A stretch of DNA of 64,000 nucleotides. Source: Melitaea cinxia (taxonomy: Eukaryota; Arthropoda; Insecta; Lepidoptera; Nymphalidae). The translations under genes and the position numbers were made by a program. The notes under the pieces were generated by a model. That model was given only the letters and a program-made list of their open reading frames with translations. It was not told where the DNA came from and searched no databases. Below, in pieces: positions 1 to 14,800 of the stretch. Every line of letters begins with the position of its first letter. The first letter of the stretch is position 1. The stretch lies in contig NC_059399.1 in the NCBI RefSeq assembly GCF_905220565.1, positions 12,948,501 through 13,012,500 of the forward strand. The letters are read 5' to 3'.

Positions 1-3000
1 AAATATCCCTCTTTAGTTAAATACTAGCCAATACCCGCGGTTTATCAATTACACTATTACTTTTACACTGCAATTATTTTTAGAGTAATAACTCCACTTT
101 TAGTCTATTTTTTAACTTTTTACATTACAACTGTAAAAACCTTATTAAATTTTGAACGACATTTTTGGCGTAACCTACAGATACGCAAAAAGATAAAAAT
201 TAGAAATTAATTATTTTGTTTTGTATTGTTCTCATAAAAACCCATATCTTGTGTTATATAATACTTTATTACAAGAGGAAAATAAATAAGTCTAGTACTA
301 TTATAACTGACGATCATTTAACAAATTAAATATTATTTAAGGATTGCTTAATCCCTATAAAATGTCTCCTATAAAACAGTATCAATAAACAAACAATATA
401 TTACTTAATGTGTTTTTAGCTAAAAATATTAATTCATAAAAACGTTAAATGTAAAAGTGTTACCCGTTAGATCATAATTCCAGTTATTTATGTTCACAAT
501 ATAATTGTTAGAATATCTTATTAAATCAATACGTAGTTTACTTTTTAAGTTATTCAGATTTATTAAAATACCTGTCGAACGAGAACACAAAACTATTACA
601 CTAAAATATTTTTTTAAATAGTTTAGTAAAGATTCGTCCGCGTGGAATAGTGTGACTTTACGTGTTCAACGTGATTCTTTAAATTGGCATAACTTTTTTA
701 CTTATGAACCGATTGACATGAAACCAACACTAAATGTTAAGCTGAGCTTGCAACAATATATTAGTACCCTCATCTAAATCGGATAAGCCTTTTCTGGGAT
801 TAGCGTGCACAAACGCACAGACAAACAGACAAAATTCTGACAATCATTGTTTTGGGTGCTATTTACATTGATAAAGGTCCCACTAATGTTTTTTCTCGTA
901 TATCTTAAATGTACAGACAGCGACTCTACCGATATATGTAACGATAATATATTATATTTATTGTTAATATATATAATTTCTAAGCGTATTGACGAAAAAA
1001 CTCTGGTTGTTTCTACTAAGCTAAACGTAAAGACGAACGGAAGAAACCCTATTCATCACGACTAGACACAATATCAAATTACTGTTTTCACCATTATAGA
1101 ATACAAATCCATCAAATTATTCTCAAATAAAAGTTAAGAGAAAATATCTTTACTGGAATATATTAAGTGAGTAATAATCTGTGAGCGCCTAGAGCCGACT
1201 CACGTAATTTGTGCGTATTCGGGTTCCATTAAAAGTTTGGGTGAGACCACTTTCTTTTGTAGTATTTAATCGAATAGGATATTACAGGTTTAATATTAAA
1301 TGTAATAACTTGAAAAAAACATGCATTCGCTATCATATTAAGAAAGATTTAGTTAAGTGATAGCGGTCACGCACCACGTTCAACATATTTCAACCGTCTC
1401 TCTAATAATAGACTATTTCAGGTTTATCTTATTGTAGAAGCCACAAATTTTATTGTATTATCATTTAACTTTATTTATCCTAATATATTATAGCACAAAA
1501 GTGGTTATTTGTTGGCTTCAATCGATTCACAGAATTTTATATTTCTTTATAAAGGTACTGTTATTGCCTTGCTCTAGAAGTCTAGAGTCTAGACAATTAT
1601 CAGATTGTAGATTGTGTTGTATGTGTGTTGTTGATACAACGGGTATTGGTGTAATTTTCATACATTTTTTTCATACAATGTTTTAATACATTTTTGTATT
1701 AAGAACATTTTATTTTTTTGTATCAAATGTACTTCAAAAGTACAGAAACTATATCAAGACCAGAGGCGATTCTCTGGTTACTTCCATGTTCTCATATTGA
1801 TTCACTGTGACCATTTGCATCTTAAAGTATAAGTCAAAACATTATTTTATTAGCGAAGCAATTTTACCAAACAATTCGTTATATTGCAGTAAAATATGTT
1901 AATTGAATTATGTTTACCTCTTAATTTTATTATGATTATATTTGTCCTTAACCTTTTAATAATGAAAATATTTAGTTTGAGGAAAACATATAATTTTGAT
2001 AAACTATTTAAATCAATGTTCCTTTAAATATTAAAAAATTGTGATATTATTTTGTACCGCCGTGTGCTAAAATTTTAATTTCTACCTTTCTCGTGTAAAT
2101 GAATTGCTGTAATTCTTTATGGAAGTTCTTTAACCGCAATACTGCTATTGTTATGTTTAAAGAACTTACATATAATATTGTCAAATTGTATTATCGGGCT
2201 ACTACAAGCAACTGCCTTTTAAGAATATATCAACGCTTTTAAAATTGTAATATTTGTACACAAACAACAGTCTCTCACAGCGAACGATTGACCGGAACTC
2301 AGCGCTGCTATCCAACATAAAATTGCAACCTTGAGAGGAGCGGGTTGCTTATGATTTATGACATTCTCATTATACATATAATTAATATACAATTTTTAAA
2401 TATTCAACTGATTTTTCTTTATTTTTACAAACATTAAACTACCTGACTGACGTCATGTCTTACGAACTTTTTTCCTCAATTTTTTCATTTCATAAGAACC
2501 TTCCATAGGAAGTTTTAAAAAACTTAAAAAATAAAAATAAAAGAGACGGTCATTTTAAAGTTATAGCGTTATCAAGGGAAAAAGAGTATCCTTTTCATAA
2601 ATATAGATAAATAATAAATTAATATTTAGTCTTCCATCGATAAGATGATTTTGAACACTAATTGTAAAACCGTACGAAATAATTCTAGAATATTATATTT
2701 ATCTAAACAGAACTATTTCCTGCGTCATGTGATTAAATTTGTAACCTTGCTCGACAACTGCCTTTTTTACGAAAAAGGTCTTTTAGAATATAACGTCCCA
2801 AAAACAGAAGTTTAGTTTTAATACATTCATTAAAAGAGAGGAAAATTAATCCATAAATATCTGTTACAAAATTATTTTATTAAATGAATGTAAAGCAACA
2901 GATATGAATATGTACCGACGCAAAAGTTACGAAAAAATAAATTAATATTCATACAAAATTTCAGATTATCGGAATGAATAAATATTTCTTTATACTCGTT

Positions 3001-5326
3001 TATACTTTAAAATAGGTGTAAACTACTTATAAGTCGTATTTCACACAGTAGATCAAGAAACATGCGTGAACTGCAAACGACTATTTTATGTATACATTTT
3101 ATTTCATCTATTAACATCACTTTAAAAGCATTCTTTTGTCTTTTATCCATTAGAAGGTTTTTGTGAAGATGTCCTGAGACCTGAGGTAATAATGTCAGCT
3201 TAACAAGAACTGTAAAAGCTTGTCTAAAACGTTACAAAAATTGAAACGATTTAATACGAACCATTCGACGAATGCGAGAGCGTTATCATTAAACTTAGTA
3301 TGATGGACAGCTAACCAATGTTTAGAGATTCGTAAACCTTTAAAAGATTCTTAAAAAGTGATTTATTGTATATGTTCGTTTTGTATTACACCACAAAAAC
3401 CATAACAATCTGATGTAACCAAATATTCCTACAGAGATTATCTTTAGTACTTCTGGTCAATTGGCAACCGGCTCCCGCCGCCGCGCAGTCTGTGGTGTTC
3501 ATGTAACCCACATTCGCACACCTCAAACAGTTGACACAGTAACTTCTACAACTGGTAATTAGTAATGTCCACGAGTGAATACATTAACTAATTTATTTGT
3601 TTAATATTCTGCATCTCACTTGGAATATATCTAACGTAAATATATCAAATTTGGCCCTCCGCCTTTCGAGTCACTGACTGATAAAAAAAAAATCGCAAAT
3701 ACTTGCGCGAAAGGTGATTCACCTATTTAGTAGAAAATCAAAAGGAGGGCGAACAGCGACACGACCTAAGGCAAGCAGATAACGCGATCTAGGAGAATTC
3801 TTACCTATCTCCTATATACATATCTCAAAGACGTTTATAACAGGCATGTATGTGGCACTATAGCATGATCAAACAAAGTACGCACACATGTTTAGCACGA
3901 AATTTTGAAATTTAGCCGTTTATGTGAAAGAACGGATTACGCATGTGTAATTTTTATCAATTTTTACGCACCTAAAAACCCGATAACGTACACGTACCTA
4001 AAATTCTCCTTTTACTATCATAAAAGAAATTATACATGAGACATAAAGTAGATTTTTTTAAATAAAAAATCCTCCATTATACCATTGAATATAACAAGTC
4101 ACGTGTTGGCAGCATAAAACAAATTTATAATCAGCTACCCAGCGACATTCCACGAGGTGTACTAACTATTGCCTGCGCCATACTATATGGTTATGTTACT
4201 ATATGGTTATCTCTAATTTACTCATTGCAGTATTTTAAAGGTATTTTAATAGTTTTTACCTAAAATATACTAACATCCTCAACTACTTTTTATCTTTCCG
4301 TAACCTATTTTCATATCGTAATTTCTTATTACTTGTAATTTAAAAGACATTTGATATTGTTTTCCAAGTTCACTCCATGCTTTGAAGCAAAAGTCGTCAA
4401 AAAGTTTGGCAAATGTATATGTATTAGTACAAATAAATAAAATAAATACTGTAAAAAGTTCTTATGATATTACATTAATAATTTCTAACAATATGAATAT
4501 AAAGCAATTTTCTACCCATCTGACATAATCTGCGACTTACCTTTATAAGTTACTACAATCTCCATAAAATGGAAGCACTCAGCGGGCGGAACTTTCGAGC
4601 AAGATTATAAATTTCAAAGGATTTTAACGATTATTGCTGTCTTGTGGTAAATACTCGTATGTTTAACTTTACATAGGATTATTAAAGAAAATGATTACAA
4701 ATCTGTTTTTAGGATAATAAGTCCAACGGGTGTTTACGGGACACTAATACTAATACTCACCTTAATACCTTTTACCCGTCTTTTATCTAGAAGTATATTT
4801 CTTTTAGGGTTGAAAATTTTAATCCGCCGCTATACACAAAGCAACCAAAATAAAACAAAGGTATTTACATGAAAGGAGGGCTACACAAGTAATTTGTTTT
4901 TTTTTCGGGTTCTTAGCTCGATCTTCTACTGTGACAAGAAAACCTTTGTGAGTCTAACTCGCATTTTACTCTTTTTATATATAGGATACCATTACATTAT
5001 AACGTAGACCCTCGAAATCTTTAACTGCATGTCATGGTGTTATTTAAGAAAAAACCTAACTGTGTTACCTTCCGTTTTAAGTTTCATTTAAAAACGGAAG
5101 CTGCGTGACTTGGCACATAAAATTAAATTATAAAGTTTTTTATCCTTAAAAAACGAATGAAATTTGTTGGGACAGAAATATTTGTATAGGTAAAGTAATG
5201 AGAAATTCAACAAAGAATATAGCGCGGCTTAGAAATAAACGTGATCTCACCAGGAAGCTCTCTCATACAATAGGACAAGGGAAGGACGGAAAGGCCAACG
5301 ACTTCTGGTAAAACAAACAAAAGTAT

Positions 5327-5353
5327 TTCTAAAAGAATCAGATTCTTTTAGAA
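5327..5353. repeat. Short perfect palindrome
   Basis: Two 13-bp arms (TTCTAAAAGAATC and its exact reverse complement) are separated by a single A. It lies in otherwise featureless AT-rich DNA. It could be a chance hairpin or a mini-remnant of a mobile element. No function is suggested by its surroundings. Confidence 0.6.
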
Positions 5354-6143
5354 TTCTAACTTTGTAATCAGAATTTTTTTCCAACACAATTGATATTGAA
5401 AACTCAATATTGCACTTTTCTAATATTGCATGATGATTATGACATTACAAATTCGCCTAGTGTCTGGCAATATTACTACTATTTACTTATACTTTACTTA
5501 TGAATGAAAAGGTTGGAAAAAGCCCACTGCCCATCAGTGGATAATTCGATCAGTTACCAACAGGCTAAATAATTTTAAAGATACTTTCCGGAAAAAAAGT
5601 TTTTGTGTTAAGAGTTTTTACTTAAAAATATGTAATACGTAGAACTGTAGATCTTTTAACATGGCTCTGACTCGCAGGAGCGGAACAATAAACATAAACG
5701 TCAACATCTGAAGTTGAAGCGACTGATAACACCAGATAAAATTAAAGGCCTGCAGATAAACTACATTTCCATTTTATTTAGGTGAAAATGCATAATGATC
5801 GATACATTATTAGGATTTGCCTTTATTACGACAGAGGCTAATCAAATAATTCAATACGAGATTGATATTTATACTATAGCACCATACTTGTTTAATGTCT
5901 ATTCATTGCAAACCGTAAAAATGTAAGCCCAGGCTTTTAAATAAAAAATAATTATTTAATTAGTTATTGTTGGGGTAAATTTTGTATTTTTTAACCGATT
6001 TCAAAAAAAGTAGGAGTTTACTCAATTCGACCGTATATATTTTTTTCTATATTTTTTTTAAATATTTTTAAAATTTCCAATTACTAAGTCCGCTACACAA
6101 ATTCGTTATAAAAGAACAATTTTTACAATAAAATATTAAAAAA

Positions 6144-6350
6144 CTAGCTATGCCCGCGACTTCATCCGCTTGGAATTTAACAAAGAAGTTATTGTTCAGT
6201 TCGCAGAGTTATAAGATAAATTTCTCAAATAAAAGTAGCCTATGTTACTCCTTACTACATTAGCTATCTGCCTGTGAAAGTCCCGTCAAAATCGGTCCGG
6301 CCATTTCAGAGATTAGCCGGAACAAACAGCCAGACAGACAAGAATTGTAA
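6144..6350 (-). mobile_element. Helitron-like 3' end remnant
   Basis: Read on the minus strand the segment ends in a GC-rich block followed by CTAG and then T, the 3' signature of a Helitron (CTRR, insertion before T). The same family appears in the same orientation at 53935-54150, where the CTAG is mutated. The segment continues into a tail (about 6360-6470) that is also found inside the VTA1 intron at about 37985-38100. The 5' end was not identified, so the left-right extent is approximate. Confidence 0.5.
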
Positions 6351-8336
6351 AAAAATGTCAATTTGGTATATGTACCGTCCATATTCATTTAGTAAAAAAC
6401 GGTTATTGTAATATTACAAACAGGCACTCTAATTTTATTTATTTTTATAGATGTATAGATATATAACACGTGATATGAAGAACGATTTTGGTAACTTTAA
6501 AAAAAAACTGTTCAAAACATGAAACGCAAATTGGTCGACTTATTTATAGAAAGCATGATAGGGAAGTTCTATCACCTGGAAGTGCAGTTTAGACGCATTG
6601 GCTCGTCTCCAGTTCTACTGAACTTTGACAAGCGGCTGCTGTAAATTGCTGTTCCACATATCGAAGCTCATCTATACATCATATGTCTCAGAATTATATT
6701 TACTTACTCTTGAAAGCCGGTTCTAATTAAAATACGTGTTTATTGTCTCATCGTGACACATCTTTTACTATATAATGAATTGGTTTTAATTTTTGCCGAA
6801 AAGTAAGCCCTTTTTATATATAGCTTTTATCTTATACTTGTATTGCAAGTTTTAAGGACGTGGAGGTCATCGTACTTAAAATACCTTCAATCTTTTTCCC
6901 TTTCTATATCAAAATGTACTCTTCGTACGTAACATTTTTTTATTTCAATTTACTAAACCCTGTTTTCATGTTATAATGAAACATTATTTTTATAACATTC
7001 ACAGAATTTGTTTGAGATACTTGTGGAGAAAATTAAAACATATTGCTTTTCCTTACCTACTTTTGGATATGCGGGCTTCTAAATCTAAGTATAAACACGA
7101 CGAAACATTTATTCTAATTAAACATTGGTATAAATTCTATATTTACGCATCGCTCGGTTTAGTTGTCGTTCTTTGAGTTCTTTCGACCCGCCACTAAATC
7201 TGTTGGCTGCTGCGTATGATCGACATCAATTAACAGTGATACTCGTTTAGACGTCCGCGTCGTTAACTACAACAAAATTACAGGTTCTTAATTGAACTGG
7301 ACTATGCTGCCAACATACCCTAATCATCAATTATTTCGCGAAATACCTAATACCAAGAATACTAAACCTAAGCAAAGAACAAATTGTTTATTAATATTAT
7401 CTTGCAAAATTACCCGATGCAAAGGCTGTTTTCTTATAATTATTATTAAAATTGACGTTACATATAATATTGACTTACAAATCACGTCCCAGTTTAACGT
7501 TTACTAGAGATTTTAATCAGGAACCATGACTGACGTTGTAATAGTGAAACGCCATAAGATTATGCAATGAAGCTCAAAGCAGCAGACAGGGCTGACGAAA
7601 GGTTGACCTCGGTCGTGTGTGGGCGCAGTTCGACAATGATAATCCACCTCGGGGTCCACGAACTGCACCGGAATGCAAATAAATAGATGCACATAAGCAT
7701 GACGAGAGAGCACACCTGCTGGTGATCGGTGGAATAAACAATGCTTGTCAACACGCGCTACGAATAATGGTACGCGTCGTGCGTCTAGTCACGATTAAAT
7801 GAGCTTTTCTTCCGGATCCGTCTATTGATCTTGAGAAAAGAGCTATTAATCTATATCTGCTTTAAATATTTGTAAGTGATTGATCTCAAGTCGCTTTTGC
7901 AATCGTCTTCATCTTCGCGTAAGTAAACTATATTCGAGCCATAAAACCCAGTGGTGATAGTACTACATAAAATGCTTTAATAAATTTATTATAGCATGCT
8001 TCATAGCGTAGTATGGTGTTGTAGAATATATAAACAAAATTTTCTGAAATCTCGTTCATCGTGATGTGGAATTCTGTTTATTATTAAAATATTAATATTC
8101 AAACAGGAAGAAAAGTGTCGGTATAAACAAGTATCAATAATGATACGAAACAGAAAAGAACAATAAATTGGTTTGTGTCGGCCTGTAAAGTAAATTTCCT
8201 TATTGTAACAAATTCAAATTTAGTACATTTACCTTGTTCATTTAATAATTATTAGATATTCAAGATAATCCTTAACAGCATTCAGTTACTTTCGTTCCAT
8301 AACGCTCAAGCTTACAATACGAGTACATGGACATAA

Positions 8337-8869
8337 TCTATAAAATAAAAATGAATGTTGGTAAGCGCATAACTCGAAAATGGCTCGACCAATTCGGCTA
8401 ATTTATTTTTTGTGTGTTCCTTAAGGCCCACGGAAAGCTTTAATACAAAAAAAAAAAAATATATATTAAATTTTTTACATTGATTTATTTTTTACTATTA
8501 ACTATTGACAGATGGAAGTCTGTCCGGCAACTAGTAATGTATAATTAATTATATAAAGAATATTTAGCCACAAAAGTGTAGAAAACCTTACAATGTAGAG
8601 GTATATTGGAAGTAACGATTAGAACAAAACCGTTATTAACGCCTACATCTTTATTTAAGCCTAAATAGTTACGTATATTCCGATGGTATATCTGAGATAC
8701 ATAAATAAATGTATATTATAGGAAATATTTTATCTTTTGTTTATTTGCAATGGATAAATTCAAAACCTACTGGACCAATTTTAAAAATTGTTTCACTAGG
8801 AAAATATCACTACGTGACATAGCCTCATGATATATATTTTAATTACGCGACGAAGCCGCGGACGGCTAG
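8337..8869 (+). mobile_element. Short non-autonomous Helitron next to a start codon
   Basis: The 533-bp segment begins with TC after an A (TCTATAAAATAAAAATGAAT) and ends with a GC-rich hairpin (CGCG...CGCG) followed by CTAG. These are the terminal marks of Helitrons. The base after CTAG is A rather than the usual T, so the right flank has either mutated or been rearranged. No helicase or Rep coding sequence is present. Its 3' end lies 17 bp upstream of the predicted ATG of the secreted coiled-coil gene, so it probably supplies part of that gene's 5'UTR or proximal promoter. Confidence 0.55.
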
Positions 8870-8886
8870 AAGCCAGTGTATGAAAT

Positions 8887-11800
8887 ATGTACGTGGTTAC
8901 AGGCCGGGCGATGTTAAGTGTGGTCGCGGCGGTGCTTGCGTGCCTTTGGCTGGCACGCGCCTCGCCGGCTGAGACGCAGGGACTCCACAACAACGCACTA
9001 AATACGTACAATTCTAAGGTAAATTCTATTTGTAAAAACTATTGGTTTATAAGGTAAAATAAGCTAAAGTTTCAATTGTAAAAAATATTTCCAAGTAGAC
9101 ACAAAAACCACGATGAAAGGAACACTACAATGATAGTATCAAGAATATTGTTATGCTTTCGTTAGTGTTAAATTTCTTTTTTTTTACCTTTTTTTTTATA
9201 AAATGACTACTTGAAATGTGTATTATTATTTATATTATTTGGTTCTAGGATTTGTCACTAATATTAGCAAGTATAGACGAGCGTCTACATATGTTAGACA
9301 CAATAGCCACAGTGCAAATGAAGCAAGCACGGCGTTTGGACGTAATACAGGATAAACTAGGTAAACAATTAAATTTACCATTAATAATTATGAATAACTA
9401 GATGACCCGGCGAACTTCGTATCGCCTAACACAAACTTTATCGTATGGTATTAAAGTTCAAATTGACTTTTAAGTATTATCACAAATCTTTTGTATGGGA
9501 GTATAGAAAAGTGTTGTTTTTAGACTTTTTCAGGAAGTTTAAATTTTTTTTTTTTTAGAATTTTTCTCTCCGTAAGAACCATCCTCGTACTTCAAGGAAT
9601 ATTTAAAAAAAAAGAATTAGCGAAATCGGTCCAACCGTTCTCGAGTTTTGCGCTTAGCGACACATTCTGCGACTCATTTTTATATTATAGAATAACTAAT
9701 ATGACGATAATTAATATTATGACAAATGATAAACAAATGGTTAAAAATTAAAAGCCAAGGTGTGATCGATAAATAGTTGAAGAACAACATATCAAAACAT
9801 GACGATTTTTTTATTATTTCTACACTTAGTGTTAAGTTTTTAATACATATACATAATCCGAGATCGCCCAGTGGAATCAAAGTTGGGCTGGAGGGGCTGG
9901 TAAAGCATATTCTCTGTCAAATATATGTGATTAATTTGTTTCCCCAGAATGTGAGAATAATTTTTTATTTTTGATTAGTCGTTGATAATTAGTTATAATA
10001 TTTAATACGCAATGTAATCTAAACATTTATAATATAACAAACTAATACAATCACAGCAGCCTTTCGCAGTCCACTACTGTACATAGGCCTCCACAAGTTC
10101 ACGCCAAAAATGGCGTGAACTCATGTTTTGCCCATAGTCACCACGCTGAGCAGGCGGGTTGGTGACCGCAGGGCTGGCTTTGTCGCACCGAAGACACTGC
10201 TGCCCGTCTTCGGCCTGTGTATTTCAAAGCCAGCAGTTGGATGGTTATCTCGCCATCGGTCGGCTTTTTAAGTTCTAAGGTAGTAGAGGAACTGTGTTAT
10301 CCTTTAGTCGCCTCTTACGACACCCACGAGAAGAGAGGGGGTTGCTATATTCTTTGATGCTGTAACCACACAGCATAATACAATATAAATAATAACCCAA
10401 AATAATCCAGATTTTTAAAAAATATCCATAAAACCGAGTTTTTCGAAAACTTGGACATTTATATTTATAAAACTATATTTGAATAATAATACAGATTTTT
10501 TTTCATGTGCATTAAAACGCTTACGCTGTAAATAGTGGTATACAGACGATTGAGACTAAAGTTCAAAACTCTGTATTTTTACATTTACTTGTGTTTTTGC
10601 ACATTCCTTTAAAAACGGAAAGCCACGCTAGTTTTAGCAATTAAAAATTATTGAAAATTAGACATTTTAACAATCGTAATTATATTTTTCATTAAGCAAC
10701 AAAAACATTGGGACTTTTGACGTTTTCATTTTTTTCTTCTCAAAACTACGGTATTGTATGCGGTGATGAGTCACAACATCCTTATTGTGTCATATCCTAT
10801 TTTAGAATACGTACGTTATGTCAACTTTCGCAATGTTGCTTACATTTATCATTTGCAATTGAACAAATAGGGCCATCGCTTAATCAATTACTAGGCGAAT
10901 GCACGTAGAGTCCAATACCAGAAGTTGTTAATTGTTATTATGATTTTTAGATCGGTTGGAAACAACACTGTCTTTGAAACTTGAAAGGGCTCAGCTGGCT
11001 GCAGAACGACTAGAACATAGACTTCATATGCTTCAAACCGGCATACAGGTTTGCATCATTGCAATAACATATATAAGAGTATGTTTTCAAAAAATCTGTC
11101 GACGACGATAAAAATTAATCAAAATCTACATATATTTCAGACTTCAATCAAAGAAAGCAGCGAAAAATTAGAAAAGAGTCAGGTGAAAATAACCGAAGTA
11201 GCACAAAACTTAACGAACCAAATTAACTCCCACACTCATTTATTAGAAAAGGTAAATATGCGTTGCGTGATTTTTACTCTTGTCTCACTAAATGTGCGAG
11301 CTTTAAGCTAATTGAAATTCATCTGTTACGTTTAGGTGAGTGGTGCTTATGCGGACACGTGGCGTCGTGGCCTTCTGATAGAGTCCTTGGTTCGAGACGG
11401 AATGTCACTGGTGAACGTGACGCGCCGGGAGCTCGCTGACGGACTGCGGGCACTCGCGAGGCGACAGCGCGAGTCACGTCTTACGTCATTAGATTTAGAA
11501 GCTACGTTTTCGAGGCGTCTTCAAGACAACACGAACAAAATCGATTTAAAAGTAAGTTCTGAAATTTGAGAAACAAACTACGCTTACTTGTACTTCGCTT
11601 AGGCGAGCAATTTTTTTATTGCCACATATTTTGGACCACGATGTCAGATATTTACAATACATATAACTGCAAGCAGCAATACAGTCATACTTAAAATTCA
11701 ACAAAGCTCCCGTGGCATTCAGCTCACTTGGGCTTTGCATAGATAATAAGTTTTAAGAAACGACAATCATATTTTCTCATAAGCTTAGAAATTTGAAGGC

Positions 11801-14800
11801 TAAAGCTGGAGCGGATATTAAGTTGTAAAAGTGATGTTGGCACTAGTTAGCAAATGAACATTTGTGTGAATATTTATTAAATGAATTATGCAACCACTCG
11901 TCGTGTCTCTATACCTTCAATAAAAATCTATGCTATTTTGTATTCAGCAATAAAATTACAAAGTTGCCATAATGCTTTACAAATTCCTGTCTTCAATTAA
12001 AACATTCGTAGTATATATTCTTGTAATTTATTTTATATTTGGTATGCATATTAAATTTAAAGATATTACCATATTACCTTTATTATTTACTTATTTCAGA
12101 TGCAAGAAGTTTTAGATGCGCAAAAACATTTCGTTGATTCTTGTCAAAGAGTTCAACTTGATGATCCAACGCATGTAGCTGAGGTGTTGGACAAACTGAT
12201 CGACTCTCTCATTAATAAGTACGTAACCGCTAACAGTTCTAAATTGTAATACAGATACTAGAATATATATCTTATATATAAAAATGAATCGCAAAATGTG
12301 TTGCTAAGCGCAAAACTCGAGAACGGTTGGACCGATTTCGCTAATTCTTTTTTTAAAATGTTTCTTGAAGTACGAGGATGGTTCTTAAGGAGAGAAAAAT
12401 TCTAAAAAAAAAAAAAAAAAAATTTAAATTTCCTGAAAAAGTCTAAAAACAACACTTTTCTATACTCCCATACAAAAGATTTGTGATAATACTTAAAAGT
12501 CAATTTGAACTTTAATACCATACGATAAAGTTTTTGTTAGGCGATACGAAGTTCGCCGGGTCAGCTAGTAGATAATAGATACTAGATCTATAATTATAAA
12601 TTACCATGCCCTGACTTGACTGATTCATCGTCGCGGAACCTGAAGTTTTGAAATTTAAATAAATAAATGTACAAATTAAAATAAAAATAAATAAATAATA
12701 AGTTTAAAATAATAAATATAAATTTGAACAAAAGTAGGTTCAACAACTTCAAGTTAGAGATCTATAAAAATGTGGTTTGCTTAGGAATTTGAAGCTTTAG
12801 CGTTTTTTTTTTTTTTTTTTTTTGAAGTTTTACCCTTAAGAGAATGAAATAATAACTGTGTTAGTAGGCAAACGAAATAAGCCGACTTTAATTATGTCGA
12901 CAAGTAATACAACGTGGGTAGACGAAAAATTAGTCGAGTAAATACGCATTATCAAAGATTATTACAAAAATTGTAATCAGATCCCGATGAAATTTAAATG
13001 TGACCACATGTAACGCATCGATTTTCGATTAAATTAAAAATTATTAAAATCGGTACACCCAGTAAGAAGTTATGGGGATTTCCGAGTTTCCCCATTTCGA
13101 GTTCTTTTTATCCCATCATCAGATCCTGGTTTCCTTATCATGGTACCACACCAGGGATATCTCCTTTTTAACAAAAAAAGAATTATCAAAATCGGTTCAT
13201 AAACGACGAAGTTATCCCCGAACATACATAATATATATATTATGTATTGAGTAACCTCCTCCTTTTTGAAGTCGGTTAAAAACATAGATATTTTGTATAC
13301 CACTTCTTCATTCTACGTGACATTGGCGAAATCATCTGTGCTCATTTCGCACTATTGAAAGCCTTTAACCCTAAAGAAGAAAAAGAAGAAGAGAAAGCTT
13401 AAGCTTACTTGTTCTATAAGGAATGTATGTTAAAGTGTGTTGAGCTTTTAATTTAAAATAAATACGTGTTTCATCATTTTGGAAATTATTTCCTTCAGGA
13501 CATAAAATTGGGGAAGGAAGTAACCACTTTTTCTTAAATCTATATCGATAAAAAAAGTGACGAGGCATAAGTGCATAGTGGGGCTGGAGTATGCACGTTA
13601 GTAGCGCTCACAGGGAGGCTCGGATTTGGTATCAGTCTTGGTTATTGTATGGTAAACCGGACACTGGTTTTATTTATGATAAGATGCTTGACTCGAAAAA
13701 ATTATTTAAAGCTAAGTTAAAATATTGTCAAAATAATGGAAAACAAATAAAATGAGATATTATTACTCAAATTCATGATGATAAAAATTTCAATAAATTT
13801 TGAAAAATACTAATAAGCTTAATCCAAAATCGAGCCTCCCCGTGAGTGTAGATGGTAAGTTTGATCCGACTGACATAGCAAATGCCTTCCGTAAACACTT
13901 CATAGTGGAGTCTTCCCTCCCTATAATCGTAGGTGTTCGATGTTGGGTGTCGCGACGGGGACTTTACTGTTAGGTTTTCTGAAGGTGAGGTCGCCTCGGT
14001 TATTAAAGGAATGGCCAGAGGTAAGTCTCCCGGTCACGACGATCTCTCAGTATCGAGCACCAGAAGTACGCGGGGGTGCACTTGCCTCGAGTTCTGGCCA
14101 GGTTTTTTTAATTTATGTATAAGCCATTGCTACCTACCAAATGAATTAATGTATACAGTTGTTCTGCCTATAATAAAGAATAGAACGGGGGATGCCTCCT
14201 ACTTGCCCAATTACAGGCCTATATCTCTGGTTACGGTTATAGCCAAGGTGCTGGATGGTTTGCTTGACAGAAGACTGGCCGAAAATATTAAAATCCACAA
14301 TTTACAGTTTGGTTTTAAGCCTGGCTTGTCCACAGAGAGTGCCATTTTCTGTCTCAAGCAGACTGTGCAGTACTACACGGCTCGAAAAACCCCAGTCTTT
14401 GCTTGCTTTTTGGACTTGTCGAAGGCGTTCGATTTAGTATCGTACAATTTGATGTGGAGAAAACTACGGTTTGAAAGCAGTCTACCTCTTGATGTCATAT
14501 CAATAATTAAAATTATGCTATGACAACCAGAGGAATTGCGTCAAATGGGCTGGCTCGCGATCCGATGAGAACGGGTTGGAATGTGGGATGAAGCAGGGGG
14601 GGTTGACCTCACCCAAGCTTTTTAACTTGTATATTAATAAGCTGATCGAGGAGCTCAGCAGCACCTACATAGGATGCCATGTAGGCGGGACTTGCATCAA
14701 TAACATCAGCTACGCAGACGATATGGTGCTGCTGAGCTCGTCGACCGGCGCCTTGACTAAGTAGCTTCACATATGTGAAGAGTATGCAGTGGCTCATAGG

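Larger units (their letters stand above)
1..8336. other. AT-rich intergenic DNA, no gene recognised
   Basis: No open frame in this stretch resembles a known protein, and I could not assemble convincing exons on either strand. Some local rises in GC, for example around 3460-3540, 7140-7260 and 7560-7790, could be promoter or 5'UTR sequence of the coiled-coil gene to the right, but nothing in the sequence proves this. Degraded repeat remnants include a Helitron-like piece near 722-842 and a short piece of repeat family A near 5990-6066 (oriented +). Missed small exons on the minus strand cannot be excluded, which matters because the rest of the GOPC-like gene has not been located. Confidence 0.6.

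Noticed and set aside
7513..7754. Overlapping minus-strand frames as missing GOPC exons
   Set aside because: Neither frame shows coiled-coil or PDZ residues; more likely non-coding GC-richer DNA.
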